A DNA stretch of 64,000 bases, taken from contig NOKP01000034.1 of NCBI GenBank assembly GCA_002682825.1, positions 310,001 through 374,000 on the forward strand, written 5' to 3'. Shown here piece after piece: positions 45,601 to 59,400 of the stretch. A program made the translations under genes and the position numbers. Under the pieces are notes generated by a model. That model saw only the letters and a program-made list of their open reading frames with translations. It was not told the DNA's origin and did not search any database. Numbering within the stretch: the first letter of the stretch is position 1; every line of letters begins with the position of its first letter. This DNA is from Neonectria sp. B-13. Its lineage: Eukaryota; Ascomycota; Sordariomycetes; Hypocreales; Nectriaceae.

Positions 45601-48600
45601 TATGACAATATGGTATATTTCCAGGTCCAGAGGCTGTCCGGTGGGTTCATTCTTACAGTCCTCATTTCCATCGTAGGCCTCATTGTTTTCGCCTTGCAAT
45701 ATTCTGTTGCTATTGGCTTTGTCTTCGTGGCCTATACAGTCTGTCTTTCAACCCACTTTAATCTCCTGGGGATTATGAGTGCTATGCACCAACATGGAAG
45801 CCCCATCGCCTCCGGCCGCCGCGTGTTTCTTCAGAATATACCAATTCTCTTCATATCACCCATCATTACGTCATTCGTCAACGGCCATGATCTCGAGATT
45901 TATATCCCAGTCATGTATATCTATCTCTTTGTCTTGTTATATCGCTACCGCCAACTTTGCCGCAGGTGGTCCAATTGGATGGACAACATTTCTCAGTTTT
46001 CACACAAGGACATCCTCAACTGGCACGCCAAAAGAACAGATATCGACACCAACGCTGAAAGATCGAACGAGAACGAGGCCTTAGCCCTGGAGACCTTCAA
46101 CATGACTCTGGGGTCATTCCAACGCCATACAAAAGGCGCTCGCTCTCTTGGCGTCTTCGCAGACCCCTTTGTAGCTCGCGTCGCAAAGTCAATACCATAC
46201 ATCGACTGGCTCTTCAAGAAGACGAACCCCGCTGGTGACCATCCATCGCTGTTCAGTACTGCGTGGTTCACCCAGCTCAACGAAGCAAAGAATCAGCAAC
46301 GTGGGTTAGTCCGCGGCCTTAAGGATCACAATGTCTTTACTCTGTTCCGCATGGCCCGATACGATATTGGCCAGACCCTAGCGTTGTTCTTACTAGCTCT
46401 CATGGACCGCTGGGTCGCGCTTGTATGGAGTGCAGCTGGACCCTACCCCAGCATGTACAGTGATGCTAGAGCCCGTTATGGTATCTGTATGTCTCTTGGC
46501 TACTTTTGCATGGCTGCAATGCTCCTTGACTCAACGCTATTCAAGTATTGGGGTCTGAAAGAGCAAATCTCGCCAGAGAAACTGCGGGACTTGGAGCACT
46601 CCCAGGCAATCACTCGAGACTTTGAGGCATTTCGGCATAAAAGTATGCTTAGGGCATTGACAGACATCCTAGGAAAGCTTTTTGTCGTCTTTGGTATCAC
46701 AACGCTGCTACTCTGGGCCTTGGTTGACAGCTGGGAAACGACAATTCTCTATTACCTCTACTCGTTGGGTTACACTAGCGCCATCATCTTCCAGTTCAAC
46801 CGCTGCTTTACCACCGATGTCACGGCCTACATTGCCATTCTCTACTATTCTGCGACCATAGGCTTCATCGTTGGTTGCGTGCTCCATGCCCTCCCCAGCA
46901 CCTCTCAATTCGTCTACATCGATGTCATTGCGCAAAACACATGTACCGTCCTTGCGGCACTTGGCACAACCTTTTGGAGCTGGAAAGATTGGTCTGGATA
47001 TTTCTCTGCTCGCTCCGTGTCTGTGTTTGGGTCTCGCGATGAACAGCTCCAAGTTCATGTTCAGCGCAGGTACAGTGCTGAGCAGTCCATTCATTCGGAG
47101 GGCCCGACACCGTCTACCATCAAGAGTCTCTCTGGCGTCAAGCTATCGCATGGTGATGGGAAGCCGGCATCTACACGAGTCACAGACCATCTTCTCCTCT
47201 CTGCGGGAGAACCCAATTACACGACTCGTCGCACACCCTGGGCGCAAAAGCTTGTGAGTACCACAAAGGAGATGTGGGTTGAAAAGAAGATCAAAGTCAC
47301 AATAGTCAGTCGAGAGAGCTTTTGGCACGCTGGCTTGAGCGACAGCTGTTCATTTAGCGTACAGAAGGGCGCTGCCCTCCATGTGACAGTTGGATTTATG
47401 GGAGAGGCCCAGCTATCACTGCCTACTTGGCAGCCATTGCTAGCCATCATTATAAGCGAGGCTATATTTTATCATGTGGCTCGTTCCCAATTCTACCTTT
47501 CCCACAGCCGTGCCCTTCGGGCAGAACACTTCCTTCACAGCACAACTTCTCTTTCCAAGCGGCTCGAGTTTGAGTTACAATTTGAGCGCCCACAATATCT
47601 TACTCGTATTTCTCTTAAGACCGAGATGGACATCATAAGACATATCTGCCTGGACTTTGATGTGGATTTGAAGTGGGAGACGGCGCCTCAGTCTGTCCGC
47701 GAAAGCATTCTGCGTCGCATTGCTGGAGACCCGATCAGGTTGACCTTTGAGTTCACCCAATGGGCTGCTGGATCCAAGGTCGACCTGGACACACAGGACT
47801 TCTATGTCAACATCGCCCTACAAGTCTACCAGAAATGCCAAGAAAGACTCGCTCTGGCCGCAAAATTCCCGGGGCAAATGAGTCTACCTCAGCCTCCCGC
47901 CCAGCTAAGACCCGTCACTATCGACCGTACTCACAAGCCTCTCAGCTTTCTCAATAGGCTTTGGAGCAAGACAGTCTCGATACCCTTCGTTTCTGTCAAG
48001 TGGATTGCATTTGTTTCTAGTGGAGCACCCAACATCGAGCGAGAGCTTGTGTATTGCCTTGAAAAGGTCCCATTACGAGGCGCTTTGGTTTGGATCATCC
48101 TGGGTATTTGGAACATTTGTCGCCTCGTCAAAGACCTCTGGGTGTACTGGATTCTAATTCACCACCGGCCTGCCCTCGTCTACATCAGTCGACTAGCTCA
48201 AAAAGGTGCTCGTCGGAAGATTATCAAGAACTCCATCGTCGTCGAGAAACCACGGGAGACAATCACCGGTTTTGCTTCGGTCGATGAGAACAAGAGGATG
48301 TCTTTGACCGTGTATAACGGATCTCTCAAAGAGGCGCCACCCCCCGAGACAAAATCGCTCTTCGTCGACAGATACGATGAGAAACTGCGTCTCAGTAGTC
48401 GAGAGGACACCAACGGCGACATTTGCACATACCAATACGGCAATACTTCTCGCTGGCCGTGTACGAAAGTCATCTCCAGGGAAGATTATCGGAGTGTTGG
48501 CACCTACGACCATTTTGGCCGTGTAGTACAAGGCACCTGCACAGTGGGAGACAATGATTTTGTGTTCGAATACCACTTCAAATCCGTGCCTAAGGGCAAC

Positions 48601-51383
48601 ACCGACCTCCTCCGCGCCGACTATAGGCTCAGTGCCCCCGACTCTTTGGATGTGCTCTCTGTGTTCTGGGGTAAGCCTGTGGATATTGACGTCTATGATT
48701 GGGTGCCTTCCAAGAACATTGGTCGCATCATCAGGAAGATCAGCAACAAGACATACACTAGCGAGTATGAGTATCTCCACCGACGTGACCCCACAATCAC
48801 GACATACGTACAAGAAGAGGAAAAGGGTCCTAAGACGGTCATTCTCAAGGCACCAGAGGTGTTCCCTCGGGAGTCAGACTTTCTCGCCCTCCCAAGCAAC
48901 CTATCCTTCGACTTGGACAACCTGCTCATCCACCACAACATCAAGCAAATCCGACGCATGAAGCAGTATGCCAGCACGACATCCACCCGTCTCTCATTTC
49001 TGAATCCCATGTCATGGATTGTCCTGCGAAGTCAACGCCAATATTCCTCTGTGCCAACTTGGCGACTTCGGACGGAGCTTTGGAGCCACTGGTTGAAGGG
49101 TGCCTCCCTCGACGCGGTGACGACTTGCTGGATGGACGAGCTCATTCTCCGCGAGGAACGCCTACTTCGGCCATATTGGCGTGCGCGAGATAGTGGGCGT
49201 CTTGAAGCTGCTCGCGCCGCCTTGGATGCGAATATCGATCAGATCGTAGCTGCCATCGATATCGACACAGACGTCTCTGAGGTTAGTCTGCTCACAATCA
49301 AGACAGCTGACCTGTATGCAATGGGGCTCAGCAACGATGCTACAGAAGTCACTGCACGACCTCAAGACTGCTTCAATGATACCAATAACCGAATTTCTGT
49401 TGTCTTTAACGATATTGGGTGTTGGCCAGTGGCACCCGGTGGTGTGTCCAACTGCCGTCGCGACCTAGTCAATGGGCATAAGACTATCCGCAACCATGTT
49501 TTATCTGAGTGCGCCAACGACTATGGAATCCCCCGCTTTCAGATCGAGAAGAGTGTACAGTCGCTCAAGCTCCTGCCGCTTTGGGGCATTGATGGTGGAA
49601 CTGCTAACCATGGTCTCATTGACAACTTGCTTGAGTCAGTGGTCGATGAAAAGGTCACTAATACCGATGTTCAACGAGATATTGTCGGCATTTTTATCCC
49701 ACTTATGATGGAATTTGTCAAAGGTGCCCGAACAAAGCGTCTTACCCGACAAGACCTCATCAAGTATAGCAATGTCATTTTATCTATGGCTAAGTATTAT
49801 GAGCAGAAGGACTATACCTGCACATGGCAGTCTACCCAGCTTGAGGACGCTTGGGTAGTGGCCTGGCTTACTCACTACAATGATCCCAACATTGCCAACC
49901 CGACGGATTGCCTTGAACTTGAACGACCTTCAATGAATGATTTCCGAATTGCATTGGGTATTTTCCGGGCATATTTCTTCATCTTTGCCGTCAAAATCCC
50001 TGATGAGTGCCCCCTCGTCTTCCAGAGCACCCATCACGGTATTAGCAGCTTGTTTGGACTGGTTCTTAAATACCGTCGTGGCGCCAACTTTGGGATCTGG
50101 GACCATGCTATTCTCTGGCGAGAGTGTTGCCTAAATATCAGTGCTGCACAATGTGAGCTTCCACTGTCTGTCCAATATATGCTGCTTGCTAGCATTGGTC
50201 TGGCTACTCGACTTGCCTACTTTACCGCCGATGTCATCACTCCTTGCGCTTCGCTATTCAACCCGTAAGTAAACCCGCTCCTCAGACTTGCAAAATTCTC
50301 ACCATTATACTCAGGACATGGGAGATCGAGATTGGTACAGATAAGGGTACTGCTGGCAACCGAAACCTTTTCAAACGCAAGATTGACCCCATTGTCAATG
50401 GCATCAGCAACATGGAGCTGTTCAACCCTGTTGATAAGATTCGAACTGACAAGCCGACTGTTATTATGCTATCTAACGTCCAAGTTATCAAGGGCGTCAA
50501 GGCAGCAATTCAAGCGGCTGAGATTATCATCAACCGTTTCAAATTCATCGACTATCAGCTTATCATATATGGTGCCAAGGACCGCCAGCCAGCATATGCA
50601 TTAGAGATGGAGAATTTTATTGTCAACAACAACCTCTCAGGTAAGGTGATCCTAGCTGGCTTTGGTAACCCTATGGATATCCTGAAAGATGCTTGGCTAT
50701 TTATGAATTCCTCTATATCTGAGGGTCTTCCCCTCGCCATTGGCGAGGCAGCCCTTGCAGGTGTGCCTATTGTAGCCACCGAGGTCGGCGCGACAGCATT
50801 GGTGTTGACGGATCCCAACAATCCAGATCAGCGTTATGGAGAGGTTGTCCCACCCAACGATCCTCTCGCCTTGGCCCGCGCTCAGATCAGCATTCTGAGC
50901 ATGGTTGGGCCGTGGACGAAGTTTACCGACGAGGCCGAACAGAAGACGCCCATCTCTCTTCCCGATGAGATCACACCTAGTGACGTTGAGTGGCTTACGA
51001 AGCGCTTCTATGAGAAGGCCGAATATCGTCGCCAGCTCGGCATGTTATCGCGGCAGGTCGTGCTACACAGTTTTCACGGCACCCGTTACCTTCGCGAGCA
51101 TGAACAGATGTTCTGGGTGCAATGGCATCAAAGCAAGATGAAAACAGATCAGATGCTCCAAGCTCAGGCCCAAAACCGTTTCAAGTTTGGAACTCCAGCG
51201 CCGCTTCGGTATTCAGAAGGCGACAAGCAAGAAATGGACAATGGTTCGCCAGAAGATGCGATGTTGCACCCGACCATGCTCGAACAGTGGCAGCAGCCCA
51301 ATAGAAATAGCGCGAGAAGGTCTCTGTCGAGAAAGAGTAGGATATACAAGAAACAACGACCCTGGACTATGAGCTTCGTCTGA
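42677..51383 (+). CDS. gtb3: Gtb3/Gt4c-like giant membrane glycosyltransferase, exopolysaccharide polymerase
   Basis: Probable polymerase and exporter of galactosaminogalactan in the plasma membrane. Four exons: 42677-42912, 42974-43784, 43843-50264 and 50315-51383, giving 2845 aa with all phases consistent. The first intron has a GC donor (GCAAGT). One helix lies near residue 60. A soluble region follows, then a polytopic core in the first half of exon 3 with eight or more hydrophobic segments, then a large cytosolic part. Exon 4 completes a GT4 fold: VIMLSNVQVIKGVKAAI, then SEGLPLAIGEAALAGVPIVATE, whose two Glu residues (EX7E) are the GT4 signature. The layout parallels bacterial PelF plus membrane partners. 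The C-terminus is Lys/Arg-rich. The family is well supported; transport is inferred. Confidence 0.88.
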
Positions 51384-53472
51384 AGAGACGGAAGTGGTAT
51401 GTTGCATCTGATAGGAAGGGTGCGTTGAGATGCGAATGGAACCTCTTGCTTATATATCTAGTAGAGCGCTTATAGCAGCTCCTATACACAAATTTGCCCA
51501 TTGTTATCCTTGAGACATAGGACTTGATAGTCCTTAGAATGAATCCAATGAATCCAGGCTATTATGGTTAGGTATGGCAATTTCCCATCCGCAGTTCCGC
51601 AAGGCTAAAAGTCATGTGGAGGTGTATGTTCCACATGGTCATTCTCGGTCGTCCCAACGACGTGGTACTACAGAGAAGTGGGCAAGATGACTTTGGAATA
51701 GGTACAATAGGAATGTCTCAGGAAAGTTGACTAACGAAGCCGATGCATTCCTTCTTTGCGTGTTTTCCAATGGCACTCATAGACCTTGAGTTGAAGCTTT
51801 GATCAGAAACCTGAAGCTCTCAACCAGTTTGGTTCCTTACCTCAACGATGAACATCGACTTCAAGAAGGAAATACCCAAATTATGTTAACAGTGGCTTCG
51901 CAATAGCGTCGCAATGAAACAAGTGAGGAATAGAAGAACGGATATTGAGGTTGAGCTTCGGGATGCGGCTGGCAAACTTGTTGCACCCGCGTCTCAGGTT
52001 GGCTTTGTTATAAATTCAGGTCACAACAAGCCCCGACGACAAAGGTCTTAGAAGGAGAGGCAGGAAGTAGCACTAGTTCAAATTTAAAAGATGCTAAGCT
52101 GTAGAACATAATGGAGAGAACCAGAGTCCTTTAAGTAGGCACAGCTAATTGCAGCGGCGCCTGCTAGCATTAAACACCAGGCGCGCGAAGTCGCTAACAC
52201 ACTGCGCTTTTTACATAATTTTACAGCTACTTTCTACATAAGTATGCAGCTAACCACCATTATAAATGCCAGCTGTAGTTGAAATGACCATAATCCTATA
52301 GTTGAACCTCCTGAATCATGATCAGCTAAATCAGCCAGTGGGTTATCAAGAGACTTGCACTCAAAGTCTCTGGGTATATTAGAACCAAATCTTTTCTTCA
52401 ACGCATTACAGTCGAAGTATCTAGACTGATTGTGAATTGTTAAACGGCCGGGACTTGTACTGTTGCGTTTGAAGAAAGAATCGCTGAGAAAGCGTGAGTG
52501 GATAGCGCTGGGATCTTCGCTGGTGGACGCTTGGAGGGAGGTCTTAGACTTAGACTCAACAACATTAGGCTGCATCCCCCTTTATCAGACTGGCGGAGGA
52601 GAGCAGCAAGTTTCCTTTCTTTAAAAACGCAGATCATCTAGGTAGTCGGTTCTAAGCGATCAGCGCGGGGCGGGCCGGTCTAGTTTGTGGAGCAAGCGAC
52701 ACACTTTCAGCTCCCACCGCTGCAACCCTCCGAGTCACCTCACAGCTCCCCTCTCACACCAGCCGCATAAGCCAGAGCATTTCTCGTGATCATGTTTACC
52801 CCCAAAAGAGCCAGATGCCTCCGCTTGGCTTTATTCTCATTCACTTGCCGTCAACTGGGTCGGCCGCCATGCGAGCCTCTGCCTCTAATGCTCGTCTTTT
52901 AAGACTATTCGGCCGGTTGCGATCAGCAAGCAGGCATACTGCAGGATCAGCTCCTTCTCCTGGGGGCACTGTCCTTGCTGCGGTGCAGTGGACGTCGACC
53001 GCTAGAGTATAGGAGACATAACGGATATTGTCGAGGTTGTACTTGGCCTCGAGGGCCTCACGATGTCTCCTCAAGCCAGCACCATACAGATCATCGTGCT
53101 CCATGGTAAACTTGATGGTGATGCTGAAGGCGGAGGGGTGCTCAGAGACGGTGCGTCTCCCTGTTCATATTCGACATTTGCGTCCATTTCCGAATCCTGG
53201 CGAGTTAGTTCGTCCTCTTCTTTCTTCCCTTTGCTACTGCGACTGCCTTTCATCAACGCCAGACAAAAGGGATATGTGAGCGTTCTCAGCCCCACTCATC
53301 CACCAAACGGTCGGACATCTTGTGAGACTGAGATCCAGGAAGTTAATTTGGAAGTTTAGTAATGTAATTTTGGGATAAGATACTAATCGAGGAAATAAAA
53401 TGTCAGAAAGCCTAAGAATAATTTGTATCATTACAACTGATGTTCAATACCAATCTATTATTAACTGCGCTA
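51384..53472. other. Gene-poor stretch between polymerase and PKS
   Basis: About 2.1 kb with two unassigned minus-strand ORFs. 52575-52234 (113 codons, ATG) is polar with a hydrophobic end. 53104-52841 (87 codons) has the character of real coding sequence (EHDDLYGAGLRRHREALEAKYN) and a possible acceptor AG just upstream, at about 53160. I recognise neither. They may be remains of genes at the PKS cluster edge. Confidence 0.35.
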
Positions 53473-56400
53473 CTAGTTTAAGAACCCAATTTCCCTCCAA
53501 ATGTGAATATACTTCCAAACTATCTCCTCACTTACTGGCCCTACAGCTGAAAGGGTTTCCGAATGCTCAAGAGTCTTTTTCACGTCAAGAACGAGCCCAC
53601 CACAAGACATCCGAAGGTAGTTCTTGTCCAAGAATCCCAATAGCGTAGCAGCTGGGTTATCTCGTTTCGGTGCTGCTCGCACGCGCTCGACCCACTCCTC
53701 GAAAGGGATGAGATCTGAGATGTTAAGGGCTTCTGCTAAGATCTCGTTCATCATACGCCACGACTGCCCGACTGGGTTTTCAATGTGGTAAAAGGCGTAT
53801 GGGATGCGATCAGAAAGAACCAGGTCTGACAAGGTGGCGGCGATGTCGTTAACCGGAGTCCAATACACCGTCCCGTCAACGTTTGGCAAGGCCTTTAAGG
53901 TCTGCGACGATTTGATCAGAAACCCGAAATGTTCCATTGGGTTCCAGTACCCGCTGGTCTTGGAGCCAGCGATCTGTCCCAGACGGACAGTCATGGTACG
54001 GAAGCGCTCAGGATACTTGTGTAGAGTCGCGTCAAGCATTCTCTCACATCCCCACTTTGCCTCGCTGTAGCCATTCGGTAGCACTGAGTCGATGTCGACC
54101 CTCTCCTCAGGTACCATGGTCCTCTCCTCGGCATTGGCAAGGCCGTGGTGGCCGACAACACCAACAGAAGACACCATCTGGAAGCTGAACTTGCAGCACT
54201 CTGGACGCCGAGACGCGACATGGCAAGCAAAATCGATCAGATTGCGCATGACCTGAAACTGAGACTCAAAGCCGGCCAAGGGGCGCTTCGCACTCATTGG
54301 CCACGCGTTGTGTACCAGGTGAGTGACTGAGCTCACGAGTCCATCATATTCGCTCCTCGAAAGCCCAAACATCGGCTTCGAGCTATCCGTCTGCAACACG
54401 AGCAGCTTGGGTTTGAGGGCATCGGGAAATCGAATACCCTTCTCCCTCATGGCTTTCTGCTGTCGGGTGTAGGGTTCCACTTTGTTCTCGCGGTTGAGGC
54501 AGACGACTCTTTTCACGTCTGGAAGCTGCGCGAGATGGTAGACCAGGTGGCCACCCAGACTTCCCGACGCCCCTGTAACCAAGACAACTTTCTCGTCGTC
54601 ACTCGGCGTGGTAGAAGAAGGTGAAGAAGTGGGCTTGGAGAATCCAGCCGTGTAGTTGCGAACGTAATCGTCAACTGCCATCTTGCGAGCTGCAAGGGCG
54701 GCCAGTTCGCTTGCATCAAGCTGCAAAGTTTTGGTTCCCTTGGTTGAGTCTTTCGCTGTTTCAAGGGCGAGAGCCGAAACTAGCTCCCTTTCCGCCAGGG
54801 ACTGTGTGGTGTCGCCTTCGTCTGTGCCTCCCAGCCACTGCTTCAAGTCTGCTACGGTTGGACACTCAAGAAACAGAGACTCGTGCTGAATGTCAAGCTC
54901 GAGCTCATCTCGGAGCCGACTCACGATGACCAGGGAGAGCAGGGAGTCCACGCCAGAATCCGCAAAATTGGTGTCGTCGGTGAGTTCGCTTGTTGAGATT
55001 CCACTTTCCTCTGCGATAATCTGGAGAGCACGCTGGAAGTCGAATTTGATGTCTTGGAACTTCTCGTCCGTCTGAGGCGTGGTGATGCCCGTTCCACTGG
55101 TCGTGAGGGAGGTCGAACCATCGTCACTGGACCTTGAAATCGAGGCTCCGGCCATGGTAACCCCGGACTCTCGCAGGAACGTTTTCAGATCGCCGACTGA
55201 GGGGTACTCGAAAAAGAATGCGTTGAACTCCATGTCCATGTCAAGTTCCTCCTTGAAACGAGCTGAGATGCTGAGACCCAGAAGCGAATCGATTCCAACA
55301 TCGGCGAAAATAGTACCGTCGGTCAAGTCGGCGACCGCAAGACCGCTCTCCTCGGCAATTATTGACAATGCCTTTGCAGTCTTGGATGCACCAGACTCTC
55401 CCGTCATGGAGGGCAGCATGTGGGGAGTACTCGGCAAATGAGAAAGTGCCGTGAGAGAATTCGGTTTCTCTTGCGTTGGTTGCTGCCTCCGCGTCTTTCC
55501 ACTTTCGAGTGATAGAATGACCTTCAACACTCGGCGTGGCACGCCTTGAATCTAGCCGCCAAAGTCAGTATGCCCTGATGGAGTATGAAGGGGCTAAAGG
55601 ACAAACCGCAATCTGCCCAAAATAGGCGACAACTCGCTCGCCATCAAACACAACAACATCGCCATGCCACAGCTTATCCTCCCCTTCTTCCATGCGTGTG
55701 TATGTCGTATAGCGCTTTTCAAAGTCCATCGGCTCAAACATTTGAAACGAACCCCATCCGTGGTTCATAAATACTTGGACATCTAGGTCCGTGCTGTCAT
55801 TGCAGTTCATGGTGAATCCACAAGATTGTGTCAGGGAATCGATGATGGCTGGATGGGTGTGGAAGTTGCCGCCCCGTACCACACTCCCAAAGCTGAGACT
55901 GCTTGAGGCCTCTAGCGTGTTGCTGTTGAGGACGATTTCGTCAATGGCCCGGTAGTTTTCGTGGAACCGAGCCAAAGGTCGGATAGCACGATAAACCATA
56001 GGACGGTTGAAACGAGCTGTGGTTTCCTTGGCGATTCCGTCCCGAAGAGCTTGTAGCTTTTCCTTCACGCTGGCCGACCTTTCCTGCAACACTTGTTGAA
56101 GACTTCGGTCCTTGAAGCGGACAACGCATCTCGAGTGCTCCTGAAGGTTCTTTTTGCTCTGTTTTCCAGTTAGACCGCTATAGAAGAGAGGAATTGAAGA
56201 GTTGTCAGGGAATACGTACATCAAACGACATGAACTTGATCATTGCTGTTTGAGCCGGCCAATCAACTTCAGCGTGTGCTTGAAGGAGTTGCTGGGTGGC
56301 AGCATTCTGAAGAATTAGGGCCTTTGAAATTGACATGTCTGACACGTCTACAAGATTCTCCTGCTGGTTTGGGCGGTATCGCTGGAGAAGGTAGGTGCCC

Positions 56401-59400
56401 AGGGTTAGTGCGATGTCTGCGTAGACTGATGGAGTGCAGAGCGGAATTCCATCGACCTCGTGTCCTTGTACCAGCGGACTCAGATCTTCTCGTGCGATGT
56501 CTGCCTCGACGATTACATGAACCTTTTGGGAATCGCCTGTCTCTTCAATGACCCTGTGGATGGTTGTGCTCTCGATGCTGGGAGTGTTGTTGATCACTGG
56601 AGCATCCCCTTTCCGCAGCGACCAGTCGTTGACGTACTGCATCCAGTATTCTTTCAAGTCCCAGCTGTACGCCGGGAGTGGGATCACCACATGCGAGTCC
56701 TTGAAGTCGCGATGGTATTCTGCCCAACGGATGTCGGCCCCGGCACAGTAGAGGACTCTCAATGCCGCGCCTATGACATGACAGGCGGGCCTGCCACGCT
56801 GTGCCGAAGCGAGGAATGCCACTTCGGATCCTAGAACGGCCCTTCCCATCCCCGAGATGGCGGGATGAGGACCAATCTCGAGCATGGTGGTTCCCTTGGT
56901 AATGATTTGATTACTCTGCGCTGCCAAGAGCGCCTTGAGCATGTTGACGGGTTTGCGAGAGTGACTTGCGAGGTACTTGGGGCCAAAGCTGCCATCTGCA
57001 TTGACAACATTGCCATCAAGCGGACACAGGACTGGGATTTGGGGCTTTGCGAATGTTACACCACTAGCGAGCTGCTCAAAGTCTGACAGTATTGGATCCA
57101 GCTGTGAGGAGTGGAATGCGTAGGGGACCTTGAGCAATGTCGATTTCATGCCCGCATCCGTGAGCAATCCTTTCAGGGTAGAAATTTCCTCGCCAGGTCC
57201 AGCCAGGACAGTCTCGATTTTCGAGTTAATGCACGCAATTTCATACTCGTTGTCTGTCAGGACGTCTGCAATCTCATCCACCGACCCTTTGACGACAAGC
57301 ATTGCATGAGTGTCACGCACACACTTCTCCTGAAGCAAATTCGCTCGCTTGCCCACAAGGTAGATGGTATCTGCTTCTGAGAGAACTCCTGCAATATTAA
57401 GCGCGGCGTATTCACCCAAGCTGTGCCCAACAACGGCGGCGGGGGTGATATTCCACGATGCCCACAACTTGCTCAGGGCAATTTGCATGCAGACACTGGC
57501 TAGTTGGACAGCAGCTGGCGCAAAGACGCCAATATCTTGATCTTCGGATTGGATAACAGGCAAAATCGATACAAAACCCAGACTTTGCCCAATCTGATCC
57601 AACCGACTCATTTCGTCGCGGAATAATGAGAAGGTTTCGAAGAGCTGCTTCCCCATTCCCGGGTATTGGGCGCCCTGGCCGGTGAAGGCAAAGACCATCT
57701 GCGGGGCCTTTTTGGGTCTGACCATTCCCGCATTGTCTCGAAGAGCTGTCTCGATTTGAGCACAGATCTCTCCAGCGGTTGAGCCAGCAAGCATAGCACG
57801 ATGCTGATGATGGGTGCGACGTGCGGTGGTGGTGTATGAGAGTTGACCAAGGGCGACATGCGAGTCCTTCTTCAAATACTCCAGCATTGATCGTAGGTTT
57901 CCCTGTAAAGAAACGCCAGTCTTCGCCGAGCAAGCTATCAGGTGTAGGGTTCGTGGGTCAGTTCCCGCATTCGGTTGTTCATGCTTCAGTGGTGCGTCTT
58001 CCACCAGGAGAGCCGAGTTCCCCCCCGCGGCGCTGAAGTTGTTAATGAAGACTCGTCTCGGCTCGGAAGGGGTGGAACTCCTCTCCCATGGGGTCGGCTC
58101 CAGGGCAATGTTGACATTCCGTTCCTGTAAGTCAGTTGGAAACTTGTGGTTGATCTTCGTCTTGATCCCGCAGTGCGGAACTATGGTGTTGTTCTGCATC
58201 ATGAGCAACACCTTGATAAGACTCGACACGCCCGACGCAGCTTCGCCATGTCCAATGTTGGACTTTGCTGATCCAATGTAGAGGGCCTCATCACTTTCCC
58301 TGGCTTTTTTGGCCTGAGACTGGGCTGGCGCAAAGATTTCGAGAACGCTAGACATTTCCCCAGCATCGCCAGCTTGGGTCCCTCTGCGGCAATCTGTCAG
58401 CGGCTGACTCAATGCAGAAGGAAAGGGGACGAAGGAGGTCTGGTAAAAGGTTGAAGAACGCTGGTTCAACTCAAACACAGGTTAATCAGAAGTCGGGGAT
58501 TGCTTACGTTCCGTGCATCTCAACATAGCTGACAGTGTAGGGGTCCACGGCGGCTTGATTCAGGATTTTGGTGAAGATGGCCCGTTGAGCACCAACATGC
58601 GGCCGGGTAATCGACTCCGACTCTGCCGAGTGGTTGGTATAGGCACCGAGGATGACTCCTAAGATAGGGTCATTGTCTGCAAGGGCATCGTCAAGGCGCT
58701 TGATAATGACAGTCCCGATCCCTTCTCCCCGGCAGTACCCGTCAGCTCCATCATCGAAAGTTTTGCAATTTCCAGTCCGAGAGAGAAAGTGCCCCCGATC
58801 GAGGCCAGCTGTGAAGTCCGGGTTTGTCAAAACATTTGTCCCGCCAGCAATAGCTGTATCGATGTCCCCTCGCCATAGCGAATTGCACGCCAAGTGAATG
58901 CCAGCCAGACTGGAGGAACATGCCGTGTCTACTGCGTAACTGGGGCCGCTGAACTTGAAAAAGTAGTTGATGCGTCCTGGAATAAACGCTCGATTCCCGC
59001 CCGGTATGAAGTACGTATCGATATCTTGGGCGCTGTTGGTCTCCATCCAGTCGTTGCTGGTGACACCGTAGAAGACGCCCACGCGGTCACGTCTGGTAGA
59101 CGGACTGGCATCTGGAACAATGCCAGCTTGTTCAATAGCTTCATAGGCTGTCATCAAAGCGAGTCGCTGGGCAGGGTCGATTTGTGGCGCCTCTCGAGGT
59201 GAAATATTGAAGAAGCGTGCGTCAAACACGGCCGGATCGTCAAGCCAGCAGCCAAATGGCGTTGCGCTCGTGTTTTTCCGGCTACCAGTAGGGTCCACGT
59301 GAGTTTTGGCATTCCAGTGTAGGGGTGGGACGGGCTTGTGGACATCCAATCCTTGGTACAGAAGATCCCAGAATGCCTCGTTGTCTTTGGCACCGGGGAA

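Noticed and set aside
48193..48813. 206-codon minus-strand ORF
   Set aside because: Antisense to the polymerase coding region, which is continuous there.
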